From NCBI GenBank assembly GCA_002841545.1, contig PGZZ01000002.1, positions 488,316-552,315 on the forward strand: a stretch of 64,000 nt of DNA, in the 5' to 3' direction. Positions 1 to 8,478 of the stretch are shown here, in pieces. The notes beneath the pieces are model-generated. The model saw only the letters and a program-made list of their open reading frames with translations. It was not told the DNA's origin and ran no database searches. A program made the translations under genes and the position numbers. This DNA comes from Firmicutes bacterium HGW-Firmicutes-16 (lineage in GTDB: Bacteria; Bacillota; Clostridia; Oscillospirales; Oscillospiraceae). Within the stretch, counting starts at the first letter, position 1, and every line of letters begins with the position of its first letter.

Positions 1-216
1 CGAGCTTTTTCTAAGGCGTCTTATGACCTCAAGCCCGTTCAGCCCCGGGAGCATGATATCGAGCAGAATCATTGCAAAGCCGCCTTCGAGCGCGAGGTCA
101 AGACCCTCGCGCCCGTCTGCGGATTTTGCTACTTCGTAACCCTCATGAGTAAGCTCCAGCTCCAGAAAGCGGGCGATCTTTTCCTCGTCTTCGATTATCA
201 GTATTCTTGAAGCCAT
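1..216 (-). CDS. Response regulator, N-terminal part (runs off left edge)
   Basis: The visible 72 codons are the front half of a CheY-like receiver domain: an early acidic pair (IIEDEE), the phospho-acceptor Asp in the LLDIMLPG motif, and the start of the following helix (LEVIRRL). Family knowledge: such proteins receive phosphate from a sensor kinase and, in the common OmpR type, bind DNA with a C-terminal winged helix; the output domain and partner kinase lie outside the window, so the subtype is not known. The ATG at 216 has an AGGAGA site just upstream. The next gene on the same strand lies only 50 bases upstream but looks unrelated. Confidence 0.9.
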   Translation of the reverse strand, partial: MASRILIIEDEEKIARFLELELTHEGYEVAKSADGREGLDLALEGGFAMILLDIMLPGLNGLEVIRRLRKSS

Positions 217-266
217 AGAGTTTCTCCTTCGATATCCGGTTTCACGGAACTACGGGTTTATTGAAA

Positions 267-848
267 TTAGTTGCCCTTGTTGAACTCGCTCTTGATGTTA
301 TCGGCTATATCGGTCGCCTTGCCCATCGCGTTATTTACGCTGTCACGGCCAAGCTCATTGCCTGAAAAGGAATAGCGGCAGCCAAGGAAGAGGCCAACGA
401 CCATAAGCGGAATAACGACCCAGAAGCAGAACACAAGTAGAATTACGAACGCCGTAACGGGCAGCTCGATAATCTTATCATTCTTTCTGTGTACCAGCAG
501 GCAGTTATGGTTACCCTTGTCGAAAACATCCTTCAGGAAGTCGCCGAAGCTTTTGGCGGACTTTTTGAAGTTCTCTCCGGTTTCGCAGTTGTCTCTGTAC
601 TGTCTGTGCTGATGATGATGCCGACCGTTTGTGTTGCTGTCGGACTGTTGTTCCTGCTTAGTTTCGTTTGTTTCGTTGCTCGTTGAATACTGTGAGGTTT
701 TTACTCCCTGTACTCTTCCTTCAGTCTCGAGCCTGATTATCGCCTCAAGGATATCCCAATCGGTTTTCTCAAGCATTGCTTTTGCTTCGCTGTAGCTCAC
801 ACCAGTCTTCTCAACCAGCTTCTCTACGAGTTCTAAATTCTGTGACAT
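267..848 (-). CDS. UBA-like / DUF4342 domain membrane protein
   Basis: A 193-residue protein of unknown role. Residues 1-45 form a UBA/TS-N-like three-helix domain (VEKLVEKTGVSYSEAKAMLE), followed by a polar Ser/Asn/Gln/His-rich linker around residues 50-85, then a DUF4342 segment with a hydrophobic helix at about 130-155 that should cross the membrane. The UBA-like fold followed by DUF4342 is a known pairing in Firmicutes, but no function is established. The start ATG is preceded by GGAGG at good spacing. The 50-base gap to the downstream response regulator start would allow a shared transcript. Confidence 0.8.
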   Translation of the reverse strand: MSQNLELVEKLVEKTGVSYSEAKAMLEKTDWDILEAIIRLETEGRVQGVKTSQYSTSNETNETKQEQQSDSNTNGRHHHQHRQYRDNCETGENFKKSAKSFGDFLKDVFDKGNHNCLLVHRKNDKIIELPVTAFVILLVFCFWVVIPLMVVGLFLGCRYSFSGNELGRDSVNNAMGKATDIADNIKSEFNKGN

Positions 849-1121
849 TTTTTATTCCTCCGTATCTTTTGTTGTGGCTTCATTATCGGACCGAAAGATT
901 AAAACTCAAGCCTACAAAAGATTAAAACATCATTAGAAAAGACCTTTTATTTCTTAATGTGGCACATATTTCGCGCCAACGTATTTTATTGAAGTTATTT
1001 TATCATTAAATACGCGGTCTTACAATCGCAAATAAACAAACGAAACAGCTTAAATATAAATAGCGCGGGGTACCTGTAGGTCCCCGCGCTCTGAAACAAT
1101 TATAATTTCAAGCTGCTTTGC
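849..1121. other. Intergenic, AT-rich with one GC hairpin
   Basis: AT-rich spacer between two minus-strand genes. The only clear structure is the hairpin near its right end (listed separately). No open frame with a ribosome site was seen; the promoter of the DUF4342 gene should lie in the 860-1000 part but I could not assign clean boxes. Confidence 0.4.
1062..1090 (-). terminator. Hairpin after the SLH protein gene
   Basis: Arms AGCGCGGGG and CCCCGCGCT pair perfectly, with a further inner ACCT/AGGT pairing. It lies about 30 bases past the SLH gene stop. The U-run on the minus strand is poor (ATTTATATTT), so intrinsic termination is likely but not certain. Confidence 0.6.
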
Positions 1122-2450
1122 TCAGCTTACCTCTGTGAACCCAGAGAAGTCCGGGAAGTTAATGTAAACGCCGCTTCCTGTGGCGTTAATTATCTCCTCC
1201 GATGTATCGGTCAGACTCAGCGGCATTATGGAGCCTTCTGAATTATACAGGAAGGTACAGGCATACTCTTTCTTGAACGATGATATAATTCCGCCTCCGC
1301 CCACAACAATTGTAAAATTACATTTACTGATCGAATGATTCATTACTTTCGACGGGTCAAGGCCAAGACTCCAGTAACTATTTGAAAGACTTAAATAATC
1401 GAAGTCGTCGGCATAGGTCATTACATACTGCGTACCCGCGAAGGTCTGTGAAACCGTGATTGACTTCACCTGATAAAGTGCCGGCATAAGACTTGAAGGC
1501 CCACTTGAAAACATACTATCCATCAGGCTTTCCGTAAGCTCTTCTTTTGTCTTTTCAGTGTCGTTTTTATAATAGTAATAACCGTCTTTTATCCATTCGC
1601 CTATGGTGGACGTGGTGCTGCCGTCATTGAAGTTACTTATAAATTCCATCTGGAAATCATTACTTGTCGCTATATACTTATACGAATTTTGCACGCTTCC
1701 AGTAAAGCTTCCAGAGTTTTTTGTATTTGTTAACAGGAAAGACCGATTGGTCGTCGAAGCACCGGCCGTAAAACTGTTAAATTTATCATAAACAGCGATA
1801 TAGTCGCGGTAGTTTTTTATCTTGGTCAGGAGAGCCGACGCGCTTGTCTGTGTAACTGCTCCGTCTTTTACCAGCTTTTCCAGAAGCGAGGTATCTGTGC
1901 CGTTAAGGCTTGCCGCCAGCGCCCGATAAGAGATTGCAACAGCGTGGTCTCTTAGGAAAGTATCCTCCACCATATAGGTGTCATAGAAACCGAGATATTC
2001 CGCCAGGTCCTCTGCCTCGTCAAATGTAAAATCGCCTTCGGTGTCGTTATACCCCAGAGCGCGCAGGACAAAGGTGCAGTACATCTTGGCGGTACATTGT
2101 CCGTTAGCTCCGAAAACTGTGTCCGACACGCCTTTGGCAAGATTATTTGTGTACAGCCACGATATGTAAGGTTTTGCCCAGTCAGGAACGTCCGTAAAAG
2201 GATTGGATGTTGTTCCGGCGGAGTACTCAGTCTTCGCCACATTCTCTGTTCCAAGCAGACGAACCAGCATGACGGCTGCTTCTGTGCGTGTAGGTGCGCG
2301 GTCAAGATCAAACCCTGCTTGTGTGCCTTGAAACAGTCCTAAAGTTTTCAGCTCCTGTGCAACGTCGTCATAATCTGATGCGAACGCCGCAGTCGCAAAC
2401 AGGCAGGCTAATACTAAGGCAAGTAGTAATAGTCGATATATTTTCTTCAT
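1122..2450 (-). CDS. SLH-domain secreted surface protein
   Basis: 442 residues. An N-terminal signal peptide (MKKIYR followed by a Leu/Ala core ending at AFAS near residue 24) is followed by S-layer-homology repeats: residues ~28-68 (RTEAAVMLVRLLG motif), ~85-133 (FTDVPDWAKPYISW ... FVLRALG) and a weaker third to ~195. SLH modules bind pyruvylated secondary cell-wall polymer and anchor proteins to the wall. Residues ~210-442 are beta-rich with many Tyr/Ser/Thr and no family I can name with confidence; a lipoprotein-like (LppX/DUF6612) fold is possible. A promoter is visible upstream. Confidence 0.85.
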   Translation of the reverse strand: MKKIYRLLLLALVLACLFATAAFASDYDDVAQELKTLGLFQGTQAGFDLDRAPTRTEAAVMLVRLLGTENVAKTEYSAGTTSNPFTDVPDWAKPYISWLYTNNLAKGVSDTVFGANGQCTAKMYCTFVLRALGYNDTEGDFTFDEAEDLAEYLGFYDTYMVEDTFLRDHAVAISYRALAASLNGTDTSLLEKLVKDGAVTQTSASALLTKIKNYRDYIAVYDKFNSFTAGASTTNRSFLLTNTKNSGSFTGSVQNSYKYIATSNDFQMEFISNFNDGSTTSTIGEWIKDGYYYYKNDTEKTKEELTESLMDSMFSSGPSSLMPALYQVKSITVSQTFAGTQYVMTYADDFDYLSLSNSYWSLGLDPSKVMNHSISKCNFTIVVGGGGIISSFKKEYACTFLYNSEGSIMPLSLTDTSEEIINATGSGVYINFPDFSGFTEVS

Positions 2451-2481
2451 AAGTTCAATCTCCTTTTAGCATCTTAACTAA

Positions 2482-2510
2482 ATTATGCCAGAATACTTAC
2501 GCCATGTAAA
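2482..2510 (-). promoter_or_regulatory. Probable promoter of the SLH gene
   Basis: On the minus strand TTTACA (-35) and CATAAT (-10) are separated by 17 bases, about 30 bases ahead of the AAGGAGA ribosome site. The CATAATTTA stretch occurs twice within 40 bases, which may be coincidence in AT-rich DNA. Confidence 0.55.
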
Positions 2511-2741
2511 GTAATATGTTAAATTATGGCATATTTTATAAATAAATATAAAACTCCTGCCGCAATATGACGGAAACCTCTACGCTATATTAATATAGAA
2601 GACATGGTGCATTCTGCTAGCTCTTCACCTGCTTGCGCTTAATATATTCAAATCGCTCTTGATATAAGAGGAAATGTCATATATAATTTAAAATTGACAG
2701 CAATCCAATAATATAAAAATATATATCGGAGGCAATAAGCT

Positions 2742-3626
2742 ATGTCTGAACCCATTTATAAACGCAGATTTGGTGACCGTATTGACGGGCGTCTGCTCCG
2801 TACATATCCCCCATACAACAAGTTTACCCCTTTTATCATGAAGAGACGTTCGGACTCGACAAACTATTTTTCAGACAGCATCGAGGTCACGGAAATTGAT
2901 CGCTGGCTTCGCGAGAAGCGTACAGAGGGCTACAAGGGTTTGGGCATACTGCATCTGTTTCTAGCTTCTTATGTCAGAACTGTCGCTTATCGTCCCGCGC
3001 TGAACCGTTTTGTTTCCGGTCAGCATGTTTTTGCCCGCAACTATGTCGAGGTTCTTATGACGGTCAAAAAGGCCTTCTCCGACAATGCCGAGGAAACCAC
3101 TATTAAGGTGAAATTCCTGCCATCCGACACAATCTTCGATATTTATCGCAAGATTAGCGAACAAATAGATGAAGTCAAGGCGAATGTTGAGGATAATGGA
3201 ACGGACAAATTTGTCAGAACCTTTGCAAATCTTCCTCGTATCCTTCTCAACACTGTCGTAGGTTTCCTTAAGATGCTCGATTATTTTGGATGGTTACCTC
3301 AGTCGCTCCTTGATATCAGTCCCTTCCATGGCTCGATGATCATCACCGACCTCGGGTCACTAGGCATTCCTCCAGTTCACCACCATATTTATGACTTCGG
3401 AAACCTGCCTGTTTTCGTAGCCTTCGGGGCAAAGCGCCACACTGTCGAGCTTGACGCTTCGGCCCATCCGGTTGAAAGAAAATACGTCGATTACAGCGTT
3501 TCTGTAGACGAGCGTACCTGCGACGGCTTTTATATGGCAGGCTCCTTCAAATATCTCAAATATTACATGAAGAATCCCCGTCTGCTCGAAGCTCCCCCCG
3601 AAAAGGTAATTCAGGATATATTCTGA
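2742..3626 (+). CDS. Stand-alone 2-oxoacid dehydrogenase acyltransferase-like protein (altered active site)
   Basis: 294 residues resembling the catalytic domain of lipoyl E2 acyltransferases (chloramphenicol-acetyltransferase fold), with no lipoyl or E1/E3-binding domain. Family features include the ITDLGSLGIPPVHH stretch and the C-terminal motif region, but the usual DHRxxDG reads DERTCDG at about residues 256-262, so the catalytic His is replaced by Glu. It may therefore be a non-catalytic or divergent acyl-binding protein. No E1, E3 or lipoylation gene lies nearby. GGAGG sits 9 bases before the ATG; a TTGACA lies at 2694-2699 but no well-spaced -10 was found. Confidence 0.75.
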   Translation: MSEPIYKRRFGDRIDGRLLRTYPPYNKFTPFIMKRRSDSTNYFSDSIEVTEIDRWLREKRTEGYKGLGILHLFLASYVRTVAYRPALNRFVSGQHVFARNYVEVLMTVKKAFSDNAEETTIKVKFLPSDTIFDIYRKISEQIDEVKANVEDNGTDKFVRTFANLPRILLNTVVGFLKMLDYFGWLPQSLLDISPFHGSMIITDLGSLGIPPVHHHIYDFGNLPVFVAFGAKRHTVELDASAHPVERKYVDYSVSVDERTCDGFYMAGSFKYLKYYMKNPRLLEAPPEKVIQDIF

Positions 3627-3642
3627 TTCTTATTCGAATAAC

Positions 3643-3675
3643 AAAAAGGCTGAAGCTTTTCGCTTCAGCCTTTTT
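3643..3675. terminator. Bidirectional terminator
   Basis: AAAAAGGCTGAAGC and GCTTCAGCCTTTTT form a 14-base-pair stem around a 5-base loop, with T-runs in both directions. It separates the convergent acyltransferase-like and cell wall hydrolase genes. Confidence 0.92.
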
Positions 3676-3683
3676 GTTAAAAC

Positions 3684-4301
3684 TTATTCATACAGCTCGG
3701 TATGTGAGCTATAGCAGAAATATGTCCATCCAAGATGTTTGTCATATACTGCCGTGTGAGTCCCGCTGCCCTGCTTGAAATTTGCTTGAAAAACGACAGA
3801 GGGTGCGAGCTGCCTTTCCCCGTTGAGGAGCCGAATTGCGCAGCGAACACAACGTTCGGTCGGAAGCAAGTCGTTAAAATAGTCACTGCTTGAGCCGTAG
3901 TATTGACCTGGCTGTTCCAGGACTTCCTTTATCGTGTCCGGAAATTCGGGGCTTTCCACCCTGTTCAAAACCACCTCTCCAACGAACATCTTCCATTCAT
4001 CGCTCAGCCATTCTGAGCCTGCCTCAGCGTAAATGATTTTGGAAATCAGCATAAGATCTTCAAAAGTATAGGTCTCGGAATTCATATCAAGAGCTGAGAT
4101 CTTCTCATCTCGAGTCTGTTGCGCCGCGAGACCCGCATCATAATCTCCAGTCACTGCGGCCTGTATCATCACCTCGGAATAATCTACATCCACCGAGAAC
4201 GTTCTTACGGTTGCATCACTGTCATCATAAGCTGCCTGAGCATAACCGCTTAAAATGACGGTCAATGCAATCACAGGCAATATTGTTAATAATTTTTTCA
4301 T
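3684..4301 (-). CDS. Secreted SleB-type cell wall hydrolase
   Basis: 205 residues from the chosen start. A signal peptide (MKKLLTILPVIALTVILSG, cut near AQA) leads to a short spacer and a Hydrolase_2/SleB domain at ~85-200, recognised by the IIYAEAG motif with the catalytic Glu and the VVLNRVESPEFPDTI stretch. SleB-family enzymes are lytic transglycosylases that open spore cortex or act in wall remodelling. An open frame extends 26 codons upstream, but the ATG at 4301 has a perfect AAGGAGG site and begins the signal peptide, so it is the start. Whether it acts in germination or vegetative growth cannot be told from the sequence. Confidence 0.88.
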   Translation of the reverse strand: MKKLLTILPVIALTVILSGYAQAAYDDSDATVRTFSVDVDYSEVMIQAAVTGDYDAGLAAQQTRDEKISALDMNSETYTFEDLMLISKIIYAEAGSEWLSDEWKMFVGEVVLNRVESPEFPDTIKEVLEQPGQYYGSSSDYFNDLLPTERCVRCAIRLLNGERQLAPSVVFQANFKQGSGTHTAVYDKHLGWTYFCYSSHTELYE

Positions 4302-4840
4302 AGATAACCTCCTTAAAATCATTTGCTGTTTAATTGCGGGGTCGAAACTATGCGATCCGGTTTCGAATCGTATGCGCAATTATAGCTTCATATTTGATTC
4401 GAATAATGTCGCTTTGCGCCTCACATAACGCAAGTTTTATGACATACCAATCATCTGCTATAATTTCCCACTTTAAGCCATAAACAGCTTAGATATTAAG
4501 ACATTGTGTCCCACTTTCGTTAGTATTTGTGCCTATTTCCATTAAACACTTTGCCCATGCTAGCAAAAGATTTTGAATAAATCAACAATTGATATTTATT
4601 TAACGTAAATTTTAGTAGTATTTACAGATACTTTTGTTACTATTTTGTTGCCATTTGTAAATAATGCACTTTTTTTGCAAGGACGCCTGCAAAACTTTCG
4701 TCCAACAGAAATACCAAAAATAATACAAAATAGTTGGCGTTTACATAAATTAACGCACCCAAACCTAATGCTCACTTAAAAGTGACAGCCAAAGGGTCGG
4801 GTGCGCTCATATTACCTTATTTTATTGTCGGAAATGAGAA
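4302..4840. other. Long AT-rich intergenic region
   Basis: About 540 bases between two minus-strand genes. Very AT-rich around 4560-4740, with small inverted repeats such as GGACG ... CGTCC near 4680-4705 and TTTGCA/TGCAA pairs. No open frame with a ribosome site was found. The promoter for the cell wall hydrolase should lie near 4320-4450. The part next to 4800 holds the probable terminator of the thioesterase genes. Confidence 0.4.
4753..4804 (-). terminator. Possible terminator after the thioesterase pair
   Basis: GCACCC and GGGTGC arms enclose an inner CACTT/AAGTG pair. It lies 40-90 bases past the stop of the second thioesterase gene in transcription order. The following minus-strand sequence (TTAATTTATG) is only moderately T-rich. 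Confidence 0.45.
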
Positions 4841-5587
4841 TTAGCTTTCGCTAAAAGTGAACTCACTTGCGAAGTGCTGAATGTCGTCAACAAAGCCTTG
4901 AATGATATAGCGCTCCCCGCTATGTCCGCCTCTTATCTCGAGTGTATCGCCGAGCTTTGTCTCTTTACTAAAGTTCACAACATAGTCTCTGACTTCCCTG
5001 CTCTGATATTCGGAAGGCAGGAAATCGGTCGCAATCTTTGTGTAAGTAGTGTTATTAAGATGATAATTACAATCCAAATCGGTGTAATAAACAGGTCTGC
5101 AGCCAATGATGGGCAGTGGCGTTTCCGAAATGACTTTTTTACACTCTGGGCTCTCCGCTGCTTCGCTGAAGCTTTTGACATTAGGAATTGGATGATCTCC
5201 CGTATCGAGCACCCTATGATCACTCAAATCAATCAGAACCCAAGTGCCGGAAATCGATGCAATCAATCCACCCTCGGGTGACATTATTTCGCAGTCACGA
5301 AAAAAGAATTTGCCCTCCGCTTTCCGGAACCACGTTCTGAAGATTAATGTTTCGTTGACAACGGGAGTTCTATTGAATCTTATGCTCATGCGAGTTATTA
5401 GAAATATTTTTCCTCTGCTCACGAGAGCTTCATGAGTTCTTCCCTTTGACTGGCTTTCGTCTCCGGCAATCTCTGAAAAGAGTCCCAATATATAATGAAG
5501 AAAAACTCTCCTTTCGGTGTTGCAGTCCGAATAATTTAGAGTTATCTCTCTTTTGTAGTATGTTCCATCAAACCATCTGTCCGGCAT
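4841..5587 (-). CDS. Acyl-ACP thioesterase (copy 1 of tandem pair)
   Basis: 248 residues, a double-hotdog enzyme of the bacterial FatA/FatB-like family that cleaves acyl-ACP to release free fatty acid. Residues ~1-125 form the first hotdog (LNYSDCN near the start); the second carries the signature YTDLDCNYHLNN at ~166-177, supplying the catalytic Asp, Asn and His. It follows the paralogous gene at 5629 by about 40 bases on the same strand, so both are probably one transcript and arose by duplication. Family knowledge: the two copies may differ in chain-length preference; the sequence does not say which. Confidence 0.88.
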   Translation of the reverse strand: MPDRWFDGTYYKREITLNYSDCNTERRVFLHYILGLFSEIAGDESQSKGRTHEALVSRGKIFLITRMSIRFNRTPVVNETLIFRTWFRKAEGKFFFRDCEIMSPEGGLIASISGTWVLIDLSDHRVLDTGDHPIPNVKSFSEAAESPECKKVISETPLPIIGCRPVYYTDLDCNYHLNNTTYTKIATDFLPSEYQSREVRDYVVNFSKETKLGDTLEIRGGHSGERYIIQGFVDDIQHFASEFTFSES

Positions 5588-5628
5588 CGTAGTCCTCCGA
5601 TTTTCTTTATATAATAGTAGAGATGCTC

Positions 5629-6366
5629 TTAAAAGGCAAATTCACAGCCAAAGCGGTGCGTTCCGTTCGCGCTTCCCTGAATTGCAAAGCCGTTTACGGT
5701 TTCTGTCCCCGTAAGTTCCAACGTTTCGCCAAGCTTCGTTTCAATAAAGAAGTTAATCGAAAACTCCTTCATCTCCTTGCCCCTAATTGCATCCGGCAAA
5801 AAATCAACGGCGATCCTCGCATAAACGGCGTTGTTGACGTGCCCGTTTCCATCCAAATCTGTATAAAACACAGGCCTTTTTCCCAAAAGCGGCAAAGCTT
5901 CGATTTTTCTGAGCTTTTCACATTCCGGAGCGTCAGATTTCCGAGTTTCAAGCTGTCTATCACCCACTGTGAGAGCGCTAGGGCGCAGAATCTCTCTTGT
6001 TGTTATGTCAACCAGAAACCAATCGCTTGACCCTGAGCATAGAAGTTCACCTGTTTCTGTCGTGATTTCATAATCACGGAAGAAATACGGGCCCTTGACG
6101 CCTCTTTCCCAAGTGGTCGCGACTACATTCTCAATGTGATCGGGCAGCCTAGAAAATTTCAGCCTCATGCGCGATAAGAGCATCGCCTGTCCGCTTTTTG
6201 CCAGAAGCTCATAACCCACACCGCGTCTTTCATAGTCCTCTCCGGAAAGCTCGGATAGAAGCTTCATCATAGAATAGAGGCTCGCCTTTTTTCTGCTGTC
6301 ACAGTCCCCGAACCTGAAGAGGAACTTTCTGTTGAAATATACGCCGTTATACCACTCTTCGGACAT
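5629..6366 (-). CDS. Acyl-ACP thioesterase (copy 2 of tandem pair)
   Basis: 245 residues from the chosen start, with the same double-hotdog layout as its neighbour: RFGDCDSR near residue 19 and the catalytic YTDLDGNGHVNN at ~165-176. The open frame runs 23 codons further upstream, but the ATG at 6366 has a GGGAGG site and aligns with the start of the other copy (WYNGVYFNRKF versus WFDGTYYKREI), so it was chosen. It is the first gene of the pair in transcription order. Identity between the two looks moderate, so the duplication is not recent. Confidence 0.88.
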   Translation of the reverse strand: MSEEWYNGVYFNRKFLFRFGDCDSRKKASLYSMMKLLSELSGEDYERRGVGYELLAKSGQAMLLSRMRLKFSRLPDHIENVVATTWERGVKGPYFFRDYEITTETGELLCSGSSDWFLVDITTREILRPSALTVGDRQLETRKSDAPECEKLRKIEALPLLGKRPVFYTDLDGNGHVNNAVYARIAVDFLPDAIRGKEMKEFSINFFIETKLGETLELTGTETVNGFAIQGSANGTHRFGCEFAF

Positions 6367-6486
6367 AGGATTCGCCTCCCTGTCGTTTTTTGAAACTTCG
6401 AAAGTAATTATAGCCTCAAAATTGGAAAAGCTCAAGTTATTCGGCAGTAATTTATGAAATTAATGAGATTTATTAGCATTTTTTAT

Positions 6487-6514
6487 TTGTAATTTGAATT
6501 CAAAGGTGTATAAT
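6487..6514 (+). promoter_or_regulatory. Probable pta promoter
   Basis: TTGTAA (-35) and a perfect TATAAT (-10, 6509-6514) with 16 bases between, 37 bases ahead of the pta start. Confidence 0.6.
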
Positions 6515-6550
6515 GCATAGGGTTTAAAACTACATGGGAGGAAACTTATC

Positions 6551-7549
6551 ATGCTTACAGAAATAGTCAAGAAACTTAAAAATGACCGTAAAAAAATAGT
6601 CTTCACAGAAGGCGAAGATCTTCGTATCCTTGAAGCAGCCAGCCGCCTCGCTGCCGACGGTATAATGGACGTCCTGCTCTGCGGAAACCCCGAAAAGGTT
6701 AGAGCTGCTGCCAAGGCCGGCGGGTTCAATATCGACGGCATGGAGATTGCAGACCCCGCAAGCTATCCAGAGATGGACAAAATGGTTGAGACTATGTTCG
6801 AGCTTCGCAAGGGCAAGACGCCAGTCGAAGAGTGCCGTGACAGCCTTTCAAAGGGCAATTATTTTGGCACGATGCTCGTCAAGATGGGCAAGGCAGACGG
6901 TTTGCTCGGCGGTGCGACTTACTCCACCGCGGACACAGTTCGCCCCGCTCTCCAGATAGTCAAGACCAAACCCGGCGCGCATCTCGTAAGTTCCTGCTTT
7001 ATTCTCGTCCGTGGCGATGAAAAGCTCGCAATGGGCGACTGCGCAATCAATATTGACTATCCCGACAGCACCGACAAGGACGGCAACGTCACGCTAAAAG
7101 GCAGCGACAAGCTCGCGGAGGTCGTCATTGAAACCGCCAGAACAGCAAAGATATTCGGTATCGACCCGAAGGTCGCTGTACTCAGCTTCTCCACAAAGGG
7201 CTCCGGCAAGGGCGGCACAGTCCAGCTCTCGCGCGATGCAACGGAAAAGGCGAAGGAACTTGCTCCCGAGCTTGCTATCGATGGTGAGCTTCAGTTTGAC
7301 GCAGCCGTTTCCCCCGTTGTCGCTGCGACCAAATGTAAGGGCTCTCCCGTTGCGGGACAGGCCAACACCTTCATCTTCCCGAACATTGAGGCCGGCAACA
7401 TTGGCTACAAGATAGCTCAGCGTCTCGGCGGCTTCGAAGCCTACGGTCCCATCCTTCAGGGTTTGAACGCCCCGATAAACGATCTTTCCCGCGGCTGCAC
7501 TGCGGACGAGGTCTATTCGATGGCGATAATTACTCTCGGCACAATGTAA
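6551..7549 (+). CDS. pta: Phosphate acetyltransferase
   Basis: 332 residues, the usual length of the single-domain clostridial enzyme. It interconverts acetyl-CoA and acetyl phosphate in the cytoplasm, feeding substrate-level ATP formation with acetate kinase. Recognised by KKIVFTEGEDLRILEAA at the start, GLLGGATYSTADTVRPAL around 115-135, the SFSTKGSG stretch and the C-terminal GPILQGLNAPINDLSRGC. GGGAGGAAAC precedes the ATG. No ackA gene is adjacent in this window, so the partner kinase must be elsewhere. It is flanked by its own promoter and by the rpsF promoter, so it looks monocistronic. Confidence 0.96.
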   Translation: MLTEIVKKLKNDRKKIVFTEGEDLRILEAASRLAADGIMDVLLCGNPEKVRAAAKAGGFNIDGMEIADPASYPEMDKMVETMFELRKGKTPVEECRDSLSKGNYFGTMLVKMGKADGLLGGATYSTADTVRPALQIVKTKPGAHLVSSCFILVRGDEKLAMGDCAINIDYPDSTDKDGNVTLKGSDKLAEVVIETARTAKIFGIDPKVAVLSFSTKGSGKGGTVQLSRDATEKAKELAPELAIDGELQFDAAVSPVVAATKCKGSPVAGQANTFIFPNIEAGNIGYKIAQRLGGFEAYGPILQGLNAPINDLSRGCTADEVYSMAIITLGTM

Positions 7550-7583
7550 GCTTTTTCGGGAGCACTCTCTTTGAGTGATTTCC

Positions 7584-7611
7584 TTGACATTCCTAATATT
7601 TTGTGTATAAT
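7584..7611 (+). promoter_or_regulatory. rpsF-ssb-rpsR promoter
   Basis: Perfect TTGACA and TATAAT boxes separated by 16 bases, with a TSS expected near 7618 and a ~70-base leader before rpsF. This is one of the best promoter matches in the window, as expected for a ribosomal protein operon. Confidence 0.85.
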
Positions 7612-7612
7612 A

Positions 7613-7664
7613 GGATAGCTTGTCATATTAAGATAAGCTATCCTTGCCCCTTTTCTAAGGGGGC
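7613..7664 (+). promoter_or_regulatory. rpsF leader with two hairpins
   Basis: A perfect 9-pair stem (GGATAGCTT / AAGCTATCC, 7613-7643) is followed directly by a GC-rich stem (GCCCCTT / AAGGGGGC, 7646-7664), just before the AGAAGGAGG ribosome site. Known biology: many bacteria autoregulate this operon by S6:S18 binding to an rpsF leader. I could not match the published consensus with certainty, so that role is an inference from position. Confidence 0.5.
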
Positions 7665-7689
7665 CATTAGTCCAGAAGGAGGTGCTAAA

Positions 7690-7986
7690 ATGGCAAAAAC
7701 ATCTGAAAAATACGAGCTGATGTACATTATCAATCCTACCCTCGGCGAGGAAGATACAGCAGCAATCGTAGAAAAATTCAAGGCGCTTGTCGAGCAGCAC
7801 GGAACTGTTGATGAGATGGAACTTATAGGTAAGCGCAGGCTTGCTTATGAGATCAACGATCTTACCGACGGTTACTATGTACTCGTCAAGTTTTCTTCGA
7901 CTCCTGATTTACCGGCGGAGTTGGACCGTATCCTTGGTATTTCCGACGGCGTGATTCGCAGCCTTATTACCGTTCGTTGCGAATAG
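7690..7986 (+). CDS. rpsF: 30S ribosomal protein S6
   Basis: 98 residues with the S6 pattern KYELMYIINPTLGEED at the start, LIGKRRLAYEINDLTDGYYVL in the middle and the expected C-terminal DGVIRSLITV. S6 binds S18 and the central domain of 16S rRNA. A longer frame opens 29 codons earlier, but it runs through the leader hairpins; the ATG at 7690 has an excellent AGAAGGAGGTG site. First gene of the rpsF-ssb-rpsR operon, 10 bases ahead of ssb. Confidence 0.96.
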   Translation: MAKTSEKYELMYIINPTLGEEDTAAIVEKFKALVEQHGTVDEMELIGKRRLAYEINDLTDGYYVLVKFSSTPDLPAELDRILGISDGVIRSLITVRCE

Positions 7987-7996
7987 GAGGCCGTTT

Positions 7997-8437
7997 ATGC
8001 TGAACCACAGTACGCTAATGGGTCGTTTGACCCGTGATCCCGAACTTCGCTACACGCCTTCGGGCACGCCGGTTGCCTCATTCACCCTTGCCGTTGATCG
8101 CGATTTCGCGCCCAAGGACAGCGGAGAAAAGCAGACAGACTTCATCGACATCGTCGCATGGCGTCAGACCGGCGAGTTCGTGTCCAAGTATTTTACTAAG
8201 GGCAGCATGGCGGTTGTAAGCGGTCGTCTTCAAATCCACGAGTGGCAGGACAAGGAAGGCAACAAACGCAGAAGCGCTGAGATTGTTGCCGACAATGTCT
8301 ATTTTGGAGACAGCAAACGTCGCGAAGGTTCGGATTCCAGCACTCATAATAGCAGCGCTCCCCGTTCCAATGAAGGTGACTTCAAAGGCTCTGCATTTTC
8401 AGAGCTTGACAACGGTGACGGCGACCTGCCTTTCTAG
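7997..8437 (+). CDS. ssb: Single-stranded DNA-binding protein
   Basis: 146 residues. The OB fold occupies residues 1-105 (LMGRLTRDPELRYTPSGTPV at the start, then the FTLAVDRDF and DFIDIVAWRQTGEF strands), followed by a flexible Ser/Asn-rich linker and the acidic tail ending DGDLPF, which docks replication and repair proteins. It is in its usual place between rpsF and rpsR. AGGAGG precedes the ATG. Confidence 0.96.
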   Translation: MLNHSTLMGRLTRDPELRYTPSGTPVASFTLAVDRDFAPKDSGEKQTDFIDIVAWRQTGEFVSKYFTKGSMAVVSGRLQIHEWQDKEGNKRRSAEIVADNVYFGDSKRREGSDSSTHNSSAPRSNEGDFKGSAFSELDNGDGDLPF

Positions 8438-8478
8438 CTCCAAAAACACAATAATACCAACGATAGGAGGAAAAAGCC

